Below, in pieces: positions 1-7,992 of a DNA stretch of 64,000 bases; the stretch's first letter is position 1, and every line of letters begins with the position of its first letter. Source of the DNA: an uncultured Roseburia sp. (GTDB lineage: Bacteria; Bacillota; Clostridia; Lachnospirales; Lachnospiraceae); NCBI GenBank assembly GCA_947062675.1, contig CAMSQM010000003.1, positions 43,556-107,555 on the forward strand, read 5' to 3'. The notes under the pieces are model-generated. The model saw nothing but the letters and a program-made list of their open reading frames with translations, was not told the origin of the DNA and searched no databases. Position numbers and translations under genes: made by a program.

Positions 1-97
1 GCTTCTTTTCTGTGGCAGTTTCTGTAATATAGAGGAGAAGTCATGTTCAGTCGTTTTTTCTGAAAAAAATTCCCGTGGTAATATCATAAAACAGACG

Positions 98-126
98 TTG
101 ACAAAACAGGTCTATTATTATAGACT
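98..126 (+). promoter_or_regulatory. Promoter of the blaR1-like/blaI-like operon
   Basis: A perfect -35 box TTGACA lies at 98-103. A 17-bp spacer separates it from TAGACT at 121-126, which matches the -10 consensus at four of six positions. The -10 is inside the first operator palindrome, so repressor binding should block polymerase directly. The leader to the first start codon is about 105 nt. Confidence 0.75.
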
Positions 127-151
127 AAAAACAGGTCTATAATAATAGACC
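109..151. promoter_or_regulatory. Two tandem palindromic operators, probable BlaI-family sites
   Basis: Two near-identical 18-bp palindromes lie at 109-126 (GGTCTATTATTATAGACT) and 134-151 (GGTCTATAATAATAGACC). Their centres are 25 bp apart and each is preceded by ACA. The first covers the -10 box and the second the start of the transcript. BlaI-type repressors bind palindromes as dimers and are commonly autoregulated, and such a gene is second in this operon. The assignment to that repressor is inferred from position. Confidence 0.75.
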
Positions 152-240
152 ATTCTTTTATCACAGGGCTGCCTGCGCCGGATTGCTACAGACACCCTGA
201 TGGCGTCACGCCGCGTAAACACTCAGGAATGGAGGTTTTT

Positions 241-1953
241 ATGGAATGGATTCTGATGGAACAGATGCAGCCTGTTTTTGAAGAGGTTAAGCAGATGGCG
301 TTATCCGCCGTCATTGTGATTCCGGTAGTCCTGATCTGCCGTTTTGTGCTGCGCGGCCTGCCCAGGAGGATCACGTATCTGTTGTGGGGGATTGTCGCGC
401 TGCGTCTTCTGTGTCCGACGATGCTTTCGTCTGAATTCAGTGTGCTTCGCTTTTCTGGTCAGGCAGGACAGAGGCAGGCGCGGGCAGCGGAGGCGGAGAG
501 GCGCTGGCGTCCGGAAGCGGCTGACGGGGCACTGTGGATGGCGGATGGGGAAGAATACCGGCCGGAAGAGGCCGGGCAGGGGAGACTGCAGGCAGAGGAA
601 GGCGCGGAATACCGGTCAGGGATGACAGGTTCCGGGGAGGTGCAGAGTGCGTTACCGGAGCAGGTGCGTGAATGGTATTCTGCCGGGGAAACGGACGGTC
701 CGGACCGCTGGTGTCTGGTCTGGCTGGCCGGAGTGTCTGCCATGCTATGTTACGCTGCCGTTTCCTGTGTGATTCTAAGGAGGCGTCTGCGTTTTGCGAC
801 GAAGCGGACAGACGGAGTATATGAGAGCGAGGCTGTGGATTCACCGTTTGTTTTTGGATTTTTCCGGCCGGTTATCTATATTCCGTATGGTCTGGCGGGT
901 GAGGAGCTGACATACATTCTGGCGCATGAGCGCTGTCATGTCCGGCGCAGGGATTATCTTGCCAGATGGCTTGCCACATTTCTGCTCGCCGTGTACTGGT
1001 TCCATCCGCTGGTATGGATTTCTTATTTCCTCATGAGCCGGGATATGGAGATGAGCTGCGACGAGTATGTGCTGCGGGGTGCGGCGGAGGAGCAGAGGCG
1101 GGAGTACGGCATGCTTTTGCTGAAATATGCGGGCAGGAGGGAGAGGATTGTGCTGCCGTCCTTCGGGGACAACGGGACCCGCCGGCGGATTTTACATGTT
1201 CTGCGGTATAAGAAGGCGACAACGGGATCCGCTGTTGCTGCTTCGCTGTTTCTGGCGGTGGTCGCGGCGATGTGTCTGACAGACGCGCGCGTTCCGGAAG
1301 ACGGGAACGGGGCGGACGGAGTCGAAAGTCGTGTGGAGGAGGAACAGGGCGGTCCGGTACGGACGGATTCTCTGGATGGGAACGTGTCAGGAGACGGACA
1401 GATGCAGCAGGCGGCCGGGGAGGCGCGGGAGAGAGAGCTGTCTGAGGACCGGCGTGCCGCCGCCGCGAAGCTGTACGCGGCCCGCTGTCCCTATATCGGT
1501 GACGCGCCTGCAGTCGGGAGGCTTCTCGCGACGATCCGGGAAGTTCTGGGAGAGCAGGGCGTGGGTTATACGATAGAACTTCAGACGGAGAAGGAACCGT
1601 ATGCGCTGATAATACATTTTGAAGAGCCTGTGGACGAGGATTGCCTGTGGAAGACGGCAGTGTTATTTATGGCTCTGACGGGAAACGGCGGACAGATGGG
1701 CTGGGATTATAAAGTGGCGGGGAAAACGGATTCCCGGAATATTTTTCTGTCGGATATAAATACGGCTCTGAATGTGGATGATATCAAAGAGTATGGGGAG
1801 TCCGGTGAAAAGGTACTCAGACTGCTGGAACTGCTTGACACAGCCGAAGGGCAGCAGACTGCCATGAACACCGGCGAAGCCGGGGGAAAGCAGATTTATG
1901 AGGAAAGGCTGCAAACTGAACAGGTTCAGTTGGGATCGCAGGGCAGAATCTGA
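241..1953 (+). CDS. BlaR1-like M56 membrane metallopeptidase with C-terminal DUF4825-like domain
   Basis: This is a 570-residue membrane sensor-protease. The peptidase motif HERCH starts near residue 229, and a downstream EMSCDEY segment is likely to supply the third zinc ligand. Hydrophobic segments lie near residues 12-35, 40-60, 157-180, 238-265 and 325-345. A charged insert of about 90 residues separates the second and third. The last ~160 residues lack a penicillin-binding sensor domain and instead resemble DUF4825, common in clostridial M56 proteins. The start at 241 has GGAGG at 231-235; the in-frame ATG at 229 has no such site. In known systems the protease inactivates a BlaI-type repressor, and one follows here. 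The ligand is unknown and need not be a beta-lactam. Confidence 0.85.
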   Translation: MEWILMEQMQPVFEEVKQMALSAVIVIPVVLICRFVLRGLPRRITYLLWGIVALRLLCPTMLSSEFSVLRFSGQAGQRQARAAEAERRWRPEAADGALWMADGEEYRPEEAGQGRLQAEEGAEYRSGMTGSGEVQSALPEQVREWYSAGETDGPDRWCLVWLAGVSAMLCYAAVSCVILRRRLRFATKRTDGVYESEAVDSPFVFGFFRPVIYIPYGLAGEELTYILAHERCHVRRRDYLARWLATFLLAVYWFHPLVWISYFLMSRDMEMSCDEYVLRGAAEEQRREYGMLLLKYAGRRERIVLPSFGDNGTRRRILHVLRYKKATTGSAVAASLFLAVVAAMCLTDARVPEDGNGADGVESRVEEEQGGPVRTDSLDGNVSGDGQMQQAAGEARERELSEDRRAAAAKLYAARCPYIGDAPAVGRLLATIREVLGEQGVGYTIELQTEKEPYALIIHFEEPVDEDCLWKTAVLFMALTGNGGQMGWDYKVAGKTDSRNIFLSDINTALNVDDIKEYGESGEKVLRLLELLDTAEGQQTAMNTGEAGGKQIYEERLQTEQVQLGSQGRI

Positions 1954-2001
1954 AATTCTGCCCGCGTCCTCAGCGCTAAGCGTTTCGGCATGGAGGTAAA
2001 G

Positions 2002-2364
2002 ATGGAAGATTTAAGGCTTTGCGACAGCGAGTACCGGTTTATGATGCTGGTCTGGGAATCTGCTCCTGTGGGTTCCGGCAGACTGGCGGCGCTCTGCCTG
2101 GAGAGGCTGGGATGGAAGAAATCGACGACTTACACCGTGATCAGAAAGCTTTGTGAGAGAGGATTTATACGGAATGAAAATGCCGTGATAACCGTGCTCG
2201 TCGAAAAAGAAAGGTGTCAGGCCGTGGAATCCGGATATTTTCTGGAGCGCACATTCGGGGGTTCGCTGCCACAGTTTCTGGCTGCGTTTCTGGGGAGCAG
2301 AAAGCTCACGGACGAGGAGGCAGAGGAGCTTAAACAGATGATTGACACGTACAAAGAGCCATAG
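2002..2364 (+). CDS. BlaI/MecI-family transcriptional repressor
   Basis: This 120-residue protein has the penicillinase-repressor layout: an N-terminal winged helix-turn-helix (SEYRFMMLVWES through KKSTTYTVIRKLCERGFI) and a helical C-terminal dimerisation segment. GGAGG at 1992-1996 is 5 nt before the ATG at 2002, so this start is preferred over the ATG at 1990. The gene follows the M56 protease with a 48-nt gap in one operon. The order is protease then repressor, the reverse of the common blaI-blaR1 order. It probably binds the two palindromes at 109-151 and is inactivated when the protease is triggered. Confidence 0.85.
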   Translation: MEDLRLCDSEYRFMMLVWESAPVGSGRLAALCLERLGWKKSTTYTVIRKLCERGFIRNENAVITVLVEKERCQAVESGYFLERTFGGSLPQFLAAFLGSRKLTDEEAEELKQMIDTYKEP

Positions 2365-2439
2365 AATGCCGGTCCGGGTGATTACAGGGACAAAATTGTG
2401 GAATACTATACTGAAAGAACACTAAAAGGAGAGTATGGT

Positions 2440-2667
2440 ATGACACAGGTACAGGTACTGATCAATGCGCCGGAAAAAGCCGAGAGGCTCTGTAATATAC
2501 TGAGCCGCTATGATGGTTCTTTTGACCTCGCGAAAGGAAGCTACAGCGTGGATGGAAAGTCCATTCTCGGAGTCTGCACAATGGATCTGTCGGCGCCGCT
2601 GACGCTCTCGATTTACGGGGAGCCGGAGCCGGTCATGGAAGAGATCCGGGATTTTGTGGTAAAATAA
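2440..2667 (+). CDS. HPr-like protein lacking the active-site histidine
   Basis: This 75-residue protein has the size and fold pattern of a PTS phosphocarrier HPr. The segment GKSILGVCTMDLSAP matches the HPr region around the regulatory serine (Ser46 in Bacillus), which HPr kinase phosphorylates. The usual GLHARPA loop with the catalytic His is absent: the equivalent stretch reads INAPEKAERL. It therefore cannot relay phosphate from PEP but may keep a Crh-like regulatory role. The start at 2440 follows AGGAG at 2427-2431 with an 8-nt spacer. It has no PTS genes nearby. Confidence 0.7.
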   Translation: MTQVQVLINAPEKAERLCNILSRYDGSFDLAKGSYSVDGKSILGVCTMDLSAPLTLSIYGEPEPVMEEIRDFVVK

Positions 2668-2860
2668 GAGACGGGGGGCGGGCGGTATGCCGGCCTCCCT
2701 GTTTTCGGAGATATTTTTTTCATATCTGATACGGGTTTCTCCCGATCTGAATCAGTTCTTTTGTCTATTATCCGCTCAGATATATCTGAATGAACCGGAT
2801 ATTCATAGTGCAGTTTTTCCTGTAATACCGGGGGCCCGGCATCCTCTGCGCGATCCGGCT

Positions 2861-3763
2861 TTATGCAGAAGTGCCGAAGTTCCGGTAAAAACGAACAAAT
2901 TCTTCCAGGGATTTTGACGCGCCGCTTCCCGTTTTATAGACAAAGCCGACATGGCGCTTTGGAATGGGGTGTTTCAGCGGGATTTCCACGAGCGTTCCGT
3001 CGGCGAGCTCGCGGCTGACAAAACTGCGGATCACACAGGCGACGCCGGCCCCGATTCTGGCGAAATCGATCAGCAGATCCATGTCGGAGATGTCGATGGT
3101 GTCCTGAATGCGGATCTGATGGTCCTGAAAGTAACTGTCGATGTACTGCCGCGTCATATTGTTTTTATCGAGGAGCATCAGGGTTGCGGAGGAGAGAATG
3201 TCGTCTTTTGGGACGCCTCTGGCGTGCAGGTTGCGGAGGTAATCTTTCGCCGCGACGAAGGTGTCCTCGATCTCTTCGAGAAAATCAAAGCGGGTATTTT
3301 TCAGGGAATCCGGTTTCCCGACCAGTCCGATATCGATTCTGCCGTCGTCGAGGAGCTGTAAGGTCCCGTTTGTGGACTGACAGGTGATGGAGATGGAAAT
3401 ATTCGGGTTCAGGCGGATAAATTCTTTCAGGCAGGGCAGCAGCAGGTGCCGGCACAGCGTGGAGCTGACGCCGATGCGCAGGTGGCCGATGCCAAGCTCT
3501 ATGGAGCGTTTCAGCTTTTCCTCGCCGATGGAGAGAGTCTCGAAAGCCGCGCGGACATGGTCGTGGAGCAGCTTTCCCTCCGCCGTCAGGACGACGCCCC
3601 TGGAACTCCTGGAGAACAGGCGGCAGCCAATGCTCTCCTCGAGCTTCTGGATGGATTTGCTGATGGCGGGCTGGCTGATATAGAGCTCCCTGGCGGCTTT
3701 TGAGATATTGCCTGTGCTGGCGACGGTGTAAAATATGCGGTAGGACGACAGGTTCTGATTCAT
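2861..3763 (-). CDS. LysR-family regulator divergent from leuCD
   Basis: This 300-residue protein has the N-terminal LysR helix-turn-helix (residues 1-60, ending SKSIQKLEESIGCRLFSRSSRG) and a type-2 periplasmic-binding-like effector domain (about 90-295). GGAGGC lies upstream of the ATG. The gene diverges from leuC across 161 bp containing nested dyads, the classical arrangement for a LysR protein controlling its neighbour. The effector is unknown; a branched-chain intermediate such as isopropylmalate is a reasonable guess. The 193 bp between this gene and the HPr-like gene show only a short GC-rich hairpin near 2829-2840 and no convincing gene. Confidence 0.88.
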   Translation of the reverse strand: MNQNLSSYRIFYTVASTGNISKAARELYISQPAISKSIQKLEESIGCRLFSRSSRGVVLTAEGKLLHDHVRAAFETLSIGEEKLKRSIELGIGHLRIGVSSTLCRHLLLPCLKEFIRLNPNISISITCQSTNGTLQLLDDGRIDIGLVGKPDSLKNTRFDFLEEIEDTFVAAKDYLRNLHARGVPKDDILSSATLMLLDKNNMTRQYIDSYFQDHQIRIQDTIDISDMDLLIDFARIGAGVACVIRSFVSRELADGTLVEIPLKHPIPKRHVGFVYKTGSGASKSLEEFVRFYRNFGTSA

Positions 3764-3797
3764 TGCAGGCCTCCTTGTTTATGATAAATCCAGTATA

Positions 3798-3865
3798 TCA
3801 TGAGAAATAGTTATGGTAAATATATTTATTATGTATTTTTCTTATGACAGGTGGTATGGTACAAT
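3798..3865 (+). promoter_or_regulatory. Divergent control region: LysR-type dyads and leuC extended -10 promoter
   Basis: An inner palindrome TAAATATATTTA lies at 3817-3828. It is flanked by an interrupted outer repeat, TCATGAGAAATA at about 3799-3809 and TATTTTTCTTATGA at 3834-3847. A -10 box TACAAT at 3860-3865 is preceded by TG at 3857-3858 (extended -10), while the -35 region is poor (TTTTCT). A weak -35 next to dyads suggests activator-dependent expression of leuC. Assigning the sites to the adjacent LysR protein is an inference. Confidence 0.55.
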
Positions 3866-3924
3866 CAGAATCAGATCAGCTTCGGAGGCGGAAGCTGCAA
3901 AATAAGATCAGGAGGAAATGATAT

Positions 3925-5187
3925 ATGGGTATGACGATGACACAGAAGATTCTTGCAGCGCATGCAGGGCTTCCCACGGTCAGCGCGGGAGAGCTGATCG
4001 AGGCAGAGCTGGATCTCGTTCTCGGAAACGATATCACTTCGCCGGTGGCTATTCATGAGATGGATAAAATGAAAGCGGAGGGCGTGTTTGACAGGGATAA
4101 GATTGCGCTTGTGCTGGACCACTTTGTGCCAAATAAGGATATCAAATCGGCGCAGCACTGCAAATGTGTCCGCGAGTTTGCATGCAGACATGAGATCACG
4201 AATTTTTTTGATGTGGGAGAGATGGGGATTGAGCACGCGCTGCTCCCGGAAAGAGGGCTGACCGTGGCCGGGGATGTAATTATCGGCGCGGATTCACACA
4301 CCTGCACATACGGCGCGCTGGGCGCATTTTCCACCGGAGTCGGGAGTACGGATATGGCGGCGGGCATGGCGACAGGAAAGGCGTGGTTTAAGGTTCCCCC
4401 GGCAATCCGTTTTCATCTGACGAACAGACCGGCGGAATGGATCAGCGGCAAAGACATTATCCTGCATATTATCGGAATGATCGGGGTGGACGGCGCGCTT
4501 TACAAATCCATGGAATTTGTGGGGGATGGCATCGCATATCTTTCGATGGACGACCGTTTTACAATCGCCAATATGGCGATCGAGGCGGGAGGCAAGAACG
4601 GGATTTTCCCTGTGGACGCGCGAGCGAAAGAGTATCTGAAGGCGCATGGGAAGCGCCCGTATACCGTCTATGAGGCGGACGCAGACGCGGTGTACGATGC
4701 GGAATATACCATTGATCTGAGTGCGCTGAGGCCGACCGTGGCATTTCCGCACCTTCCGGAAAATACAAAGACGATTGATGAGGCGGGCGATCTGAAAATT
4801 GATCAGGTTGTGATCGGCTCCTGCACGAACGGGAGAATGGAGGATCTTCGGACCGCGGCTTCCATCCTGAAAGGAAGGAAGGTGGCGAAAGGGGTGCGCG
4901 CCATTGTGATTCCGGCGACGCAGCAGATTTATCTGGACGCGATGGAGGAGGGCCTGTTAAAGATTTTTGTGGAGGCGGGAGCTGTGGTCAGCACGCCGAC
5001 CTGCGGCCCGTGTCTCGGCGGATACATGGGAATTCTGGCGGAACATGAGCGCTGCGTGTCCACCACAAACCGGAACTTTGTCGGGAGAATGGGGCATGTG
5101 GAGTCTGAGATCTATCTGGCCAGCCCGGCAGTCGCTGCGGCGAGCGCGGTGACCGGAAAACTCTCAGGCCCGGATGATCTGGCATAA
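3925..5187 (+). CDS. leuC: 3-isopropylmalate dehydratase, large subunit
   Basis: This 420-residue protein belongs to the short two-subunit branch of the aconitase superfamily. The 4Fe-4S cysteines are seen in [11 protein letters not shown] (near residue 300) and [14 protein letters not shown] (near residue 360), and the substrate segment [20 protein letters not shown] is near residue 122. With LeuD it interconverts 2- and 3-isopropylmalate in cytoplasmic leucine synthesis. AGGAGG precedes the start by a normal distance. leuD follows after 117 nt. No leuA or leuB is in the window, so a related hydratase activity (citramalate, dimethylmalate) cannot be excluded. Confidence 0.9.
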   Translation: MGMTMTQKILAAHAGLPTVSAGELIEAELDLVLGNDITSPVAIHEMDKMKAEGVFDRDKIALVLDHFVPNKDIKSAQHCKCVREFACRHEITNFFDVGEMGIEHALLPERGLTVAGDVIIGADSHTCTYGALGAFSTGVGSTDMAAGMATGKAWFKVPPAIRFHLTNRPAEWISGKDIILHIIGMIGVDGALYKSMEFVGDGIAYLSMDDRFTIANMAIEAGGKNGIFPVDARAKEYLKAHGKRPYTVYEADADAVYDAEYTIDLSALRPTVAFPHLPENTKTIDEAGDLKIDQVVIGSCTNGRMEDLRTAASILKGRKVAKGVRAIVIPATQQIYLDAMEEGLLKIFVEAGAVVSTPTCGPCLGGYMGILAEHERCVSTTNRNFVGRMGHVESEIYLASPAVAAASAVTGKLSGPDDLA

Positions 5188-5304
5188 CCGCGACGGCGCG
5201 CGGATCTGCGCGCGGAACGAAAACTGTGCGGGCAAAAAGCCCTGGGCCGTGGCGCGTGTGGAATGACAGAGAAGAAAATACAGAGAACAGGAAGGAGATC
5301 AGAC

Positions 5305-5796
5305 ATGAAGGCAGCGAAGGGCCATGTGTTCAGATATGGCGACAATGTGGATACGGATGTGATTATTCCCGCGAGATATTTAAATTCTTCCGATCCCGGG
5401 GAGCTTGCGGCTCACTGTATGGAAGACATCGACAGGGAGTTTGTGAAACAGGTGAAAGAGGGGGATATTATCGTGGCGGAAAAGAATTTTGGCTGCGGTT
5501 CCTCGCGGGAACACGCGCCGCTTGCGATTAAGGCGGCGGGAGTCAGCTGCGTGATCGCAGAGACATTTGCCCGGATTTTTTACCGCAACGCCATCAATAT
5601 CGGACTGCCGATTATCGAATGTCCGGGAGCCGCTGCTGCGATTGCGGCGGGAGATGAGGTGGAGGTGGATTTTGATACCGGGGTCATCACCGATAAGACC
5701 ACGAACGCCACATTTCAGGGGCAGGCGTTTCCGCCGTTTATGCAGAAAATCATCGACTGCGGCGGGCTGGTAAATTATATCAATGAGAATCAGTAA
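5305..5796 (+). CDS. leuD: 3-isopropylmalate dehydratase, small subunit
   Basis: This 163-residue swivel-domain subunit pairs with LeuC. It has the family features [15 protein letters not shown] at the N-terminus and [16 protein letters not shown] near residue 65, which contribute substrate contacts. The start at 5305 has GAAGGAG at 5291-5297; the in-frame ATG at 5263 has no good site. It is the last gene of the leuCD operon. Its 3-prime end overlaps the converging AP2-domain gene by 17 bp, and no terminator is visible between them. Confidence 0.9.
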   Translation: MKAAKGHVFRYGDNVDTDVIIPARYLNSSDPGELAAHCMEDIDREFVKQVKEGDIIVAEKNFGCGSSREHAPLAIKAAGVSCVIAETFARIFYRNAINIGLPIIECPGAAAAIAAGDEVEVDFDTGVITDKTTNATFQGQAFPPFMQKIIDCGGLVNYINENQ

Positions 5797-6643
5797 AAGT
5801 GTCCGCGGCGTCTGTGCCGGGTATCTGCTTCAGATAATTTAAGAAGCGGGCGGAGACGCGGATGGCGGTATATACTTCTGCGTATTCTTTCGGGGAAAGG
5901 ACATCGACATAATTTTCCGGGAAGTTCTTCCGGATGCCGGCAGCCTTCGCGAGGTCAGCGGCCTTGTTATAGGCGACGGCTGCTTTTTCCTCGGTCGGGT
6001 AGGTCCCGATCAGATAATTGCCATTGATGTGAATCCGCGCGCGGTAAAGCACCCGCCCGCCGCGGGAGATTTTCAGCACACCGTGAAAGCGGCTGTTTAT
6101 AATGATGTTTGAGTAGCGGTAATCAAAAGGATCCCCGTTGGCGAAATCATAGTCCCGTCCGGCCACCGCGTAGGGGCGGATGCCGTAGCGCGCGTTGATG
6201 GAGTACTGCATTCCGTAGTCGCTGACAAAAAGATGCCCCTGCCGCTGCTGGATTTTGTGACTGGAATAGTAAAACAGATCATCAATGTCGAATTTCAGCT
6301 CCGTGGACGGGGAGAGAAAGTAGCTGAAATAGCCTTTTCGCAGATATATCGGATTTTTAAAATAAAGTCCGTTGTCGCGGAAGTTCAAAAGTACGACGGC
6401 CTTTTCCGCGGGAAGAACATTTTTGGCGGGCTGCCCGTCCGGGTGCAGGCAGGAGTGGTCGGACAGGCTGTGGATATCGATGGAGTGATCCGCGAGGATA
6501 GCGGAGGCCTCCCGGTATGCCAGAGCGGCTTCTTCTTCAGTGGAAAAGCTCCCAAGGCTGATATGTTTGCTGTGGTAGCTGATGCTGGAACGGTAGTAAA
6601 TGCTGCCGTTTTTTCGTGTTGCGGTGGAAACTCCGGGGAGCAT
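5780..6643 (-). CDS. Stand-alone AP2-domain DNA-binding protein with a degenerate HNH-like centre
   Basis: This 287-residue protein has two AP2/ERF-like domains. The first (about residues 4-50) reads [14 protein letters not shown], then [21 protein letters not shown]. The second (about 190-240) reads [19 protein letters not shown], then [20 protein letters not shown]. Just before the second is [20 protein letters not shown]. It resembles the end of an HNH-3 homing-endonuclease motif, but the usual histidines and asparagines are mostly lost. Bacterial AP2 domains usually occur in homing endonucleases or phage proteins, so this may be a domesticated regulator. The start at 6643 has AGGAGG at 6649-6654; the upstream ATG at 6679 lacks a site. 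The function is unknown. Confidence 0.7.
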   Translation of the reverse strand: MLPGVSTATRKNGSIYYRSSISYHSKHISLGSFSTEEEAALAYREASAILADHSIDIHSLSDHSCLHPDGQPAKNVLPAEKAVVLLNFRDNGLYFKNPIYLRKGYFSYFLSPSTELKFDIDDLFYYSSHKIQQRQGHLFVSDYGMQYSINARYGIRPYAVAGRDYDFANGDPFDYRYSNIIINSRFHGVLKISRGGRVLYRARIHINGNYLIGTYPTEEKAAVAYNKAADLAKAAGIRKNFPENYVDVLSPKEYAEVYTAIRVSARFLNYLKQIPGTDAADTFTDSH

Positions 6644-6694
6644 ACAGACCTCCTGTGTGCGATATTTGTCACTCTGCATTTCTGTGACGGATAC

Positions 6695-6723
6695 AGGATA
6701 GCACGGTTTCCGGAAAATTGCAA
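6695..6723 (-). promoter_or_regulatory. Promoter of the AP2-domain gene
   Basis: Read on the minus strand, TTGCAA (6718-6723) is followed by a 17-bp spacer and TATCCT (6695-6700). That predicts a leader of about 50 nt before the ATG at 6643. The consensus match is fair (four of six in each box). Confidence 0.5.
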
Positions 6724-6846
6724 GATGCGGTCACCCGCAGGGCTGCGGCTATGGTTTTAATATGGAGGTAAAGAAATCTGCGTATCGGGGTCTGCTCCCG
6801 CACAGGAGGGGATCATGCGGGAAAGGTATGGGATATGGAGGAAAAG

Positions 6847-7272
6847 ATGGAAAAAGCAGTAGTTGATCAGAAGAAACTGGCCGCCGAGGCGATTGCGGCA
6901 AAGGAGCGCGCCTATGTTCCGTATTCCCGTTTCCGGGTGGGAGCGGCGCTTCTCGCGGAGAGCGGCAGGGTTTACAGGGGCTGTAATATTGAAAATGCGG
7001 CCTATACGCCGACAAACTGTGCGGAGCGCACCGCATTTTTTAAGGCGGTGTCCGAGGGGGAAAAGAAATTTCTGGCGATCGCAATCACGGGGGACGCGGA
7101 TGATTATCTTTATCCGTGCGGGGTCTGCCGCCAGGTGATGGCGGAGTTCTGCGATCCGGACACCTTTCAGATCATTCTGGCGAGGGACGGGAGCCGGCAG
7201 CAGGTTTTTACACTGCGAGAGCTCCTTCCCGGGGCATTTACGGCGGAAGAGCTGAAAAAGGGACAGAGGTGA
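6847..7272 (+). CDS. cdd: Cytidine deaminase
   Basis: This 141-residue protein has the zinc motifs of tetrameric cytidine deaminases: CAERTAFF (Cys ligand and catalytic Glu) and PCGVCRQ (two Cys ligands). GCNIENAAY forms the ribose-binding segment. It deaminates cytidine and deoxycytidine to uridine and deoxyuridine in cytoplasmic pyrimidine salvage. The start at 6847 is 5 nt after a GGAGG; the in-frame ATG at 6835 overlaps that site and is unlikely. A flavodoxin gene follows 58 nt later with a strong hairpin between them. Confidence 0.93.
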   Translation: MEKAVVDQKKLAAEAIAAKERAYVPYSRFRVGAALLAESGRVYRGCNIENAAYTPTNCAERTAFFKAVSEGEKKFLAIAITGDADDYLYPCGVCRQVMAEFCDPDTFQIILARDGSRQQVFTLRELLPGAFTAEELKKGQR

Positions 7273-7281
7273 GAGGCACAT

Positions 7282-7302
7282 GTCTGCCCCGTCGGGGCAG
7301 AC
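7282..7302. other. Perfect 9-bp stem-loop between cdd and flavodoxin genes
   Basis: GTCTGCCCC at 7282-7290 pairs perfectly with GGGGCAGAC at 7294-7302 around a GTC loop. No T-run follows, so it is not a standard intrinsic terminator. It could protect the cdd 3-prime end, pause polymerase or bind a protein. It lies 15 nt before the flavodoxin ribosome binding site. Confidence 0.6.
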
Positions 7303-7330
7303 GGGATGATTCATAATGGGAGGTGTTTTT

Positions 7331-7840
7331 ATGGCAAAATTAGTGGCATTTTATTCGAGGGCCGGTGAAAATTATTTCGGGGGAGAAAAGCGCTATGTTA
7401 AGGTGGGCAATACGGAAAAGGTTGCCCGGATGATCGCGGAGGCTGCCGGTGCGGATCTGTTCCGGATCGAGCAGAAGGAGCCGTATGCGGCAGATTACGC
7501 GACATGCGTTGAGCAGGCAAAAAAGGATTTTCTGGAACAGGCAAGGCCGGAAATTCTGGGAAATCCGGAAAGTATGGGGCAGTACGACGAGATTTATCTC
7601 GGTTTCCCGAGTTACTGCGGGACGATGCCGATGGCAGTATTTACATTTCTGGAGAAGTACGACTGGACAGGAAAGAAAATTTATCCGTTTGTGACACATG
7701 AGGGGAGCGGCTTTGGCAGAAGTGAGAAAGATCTCGGAACGGTGTGTGCCGGGGCAGAGATCGGAACGGGGCTGTCGATCGTGGGAAGTAAGGCGGATGA
7801 CGCAGGGGCGGAAGTGGAGAGATGGCTTACGATTCTCTGA
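7331..7840 (+). CDS. Flavodoxin-family protein
   Basis: This 169-residue single-domain protein starts with the FMN phosphate-binding pattern of the Flavodoxin_4 group (VAFYSRAGENYFGG, then VGNTEKVARMIAE). Later segments fit the flavin-contacting loops: YDEIYLGFPSYCGTMP near residue 93 and FVTHEGSGFGRSEKDL near residue 120. It probably carries or transfers electrons in the cytoplasm. The partner is unknown. GGGAGG at 7318-7323 supports the start at 7331. A strong terminator follows. Confidence 0.85.
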   Translation: MAKLVAFYSRAGENYFGGEKRYVKVGNTEKVARMIAEAAGADLFRIEQKEPYAADYATCVEQAKKDFLEQARPEILGNPESMGQYDEIYLGFPSYCGTMPMAVFTFLEKYDWTGKKIYPFVTHEGSGFGRSEKDLGTVCAGAEIGTGLSIVGSKADDAGAEVERWLTIL

Positions 7841-7853
7841 TGACGTCCGGAAA

Positions 7854-7896
7854 ACGCAGCAGACCGGGGAGTCCGGGCTGCTGCGTGATTTTTTTT
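7854..7896 (+). terminator. Intrinsic terminator after the flavodoxin gene
   Basis: ACGCAGCAG at 7854-7862 pairs with CTGCTGCGT at 7878-7886, and a run of eight T residues starts at 7889. It closes the cdd-flavodoxin unit before the next promoter. Confidence 0.85.
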
Positions 7897-7915
7897 GGAA
7901 AAATCTAAAAAATCC

Positions 7916-7946
7916 TTGACTGTAAACCTGCCTGACACCTTATATT
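7916..7946 (+). promoter_or_regulatory. Long-spacer promoter of the merR/mutS-like operon
   Basis: TTGACT (7916-7921) and TATATT (7941-7946) are separated by 19 bp. Such over-long spacers are the hallmark of promoters controlled by MerR-family proteins, which distort the DNA to realign the boxes. The first downstream gene is a MerR-family protein, so autoregulation is likely. No clear inverted repeat was found in the spacer. Confidence 0.6.
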
Positions 7947-7992
7947 GAGGGAGAAAAGCGGAGGCGTACAGATTTTGGCATGGAGGATTATT

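Noticed and set aside
229..240. Upstream in-frame ATG codons that overlap GGAGG sites (229, 1990, 6835, 44359)
   Set aside because: In each case the ATG is formed by AT next to the ribosome binding site itself, and a second ATG lies at the right distance. The downstream start was chosen.
7282..7302. Intrinsic terminator between cdd and the flavodoxin gene
   Set aside because: The stem is perfect but no T-run follows, so it is reported only as a hairpin.
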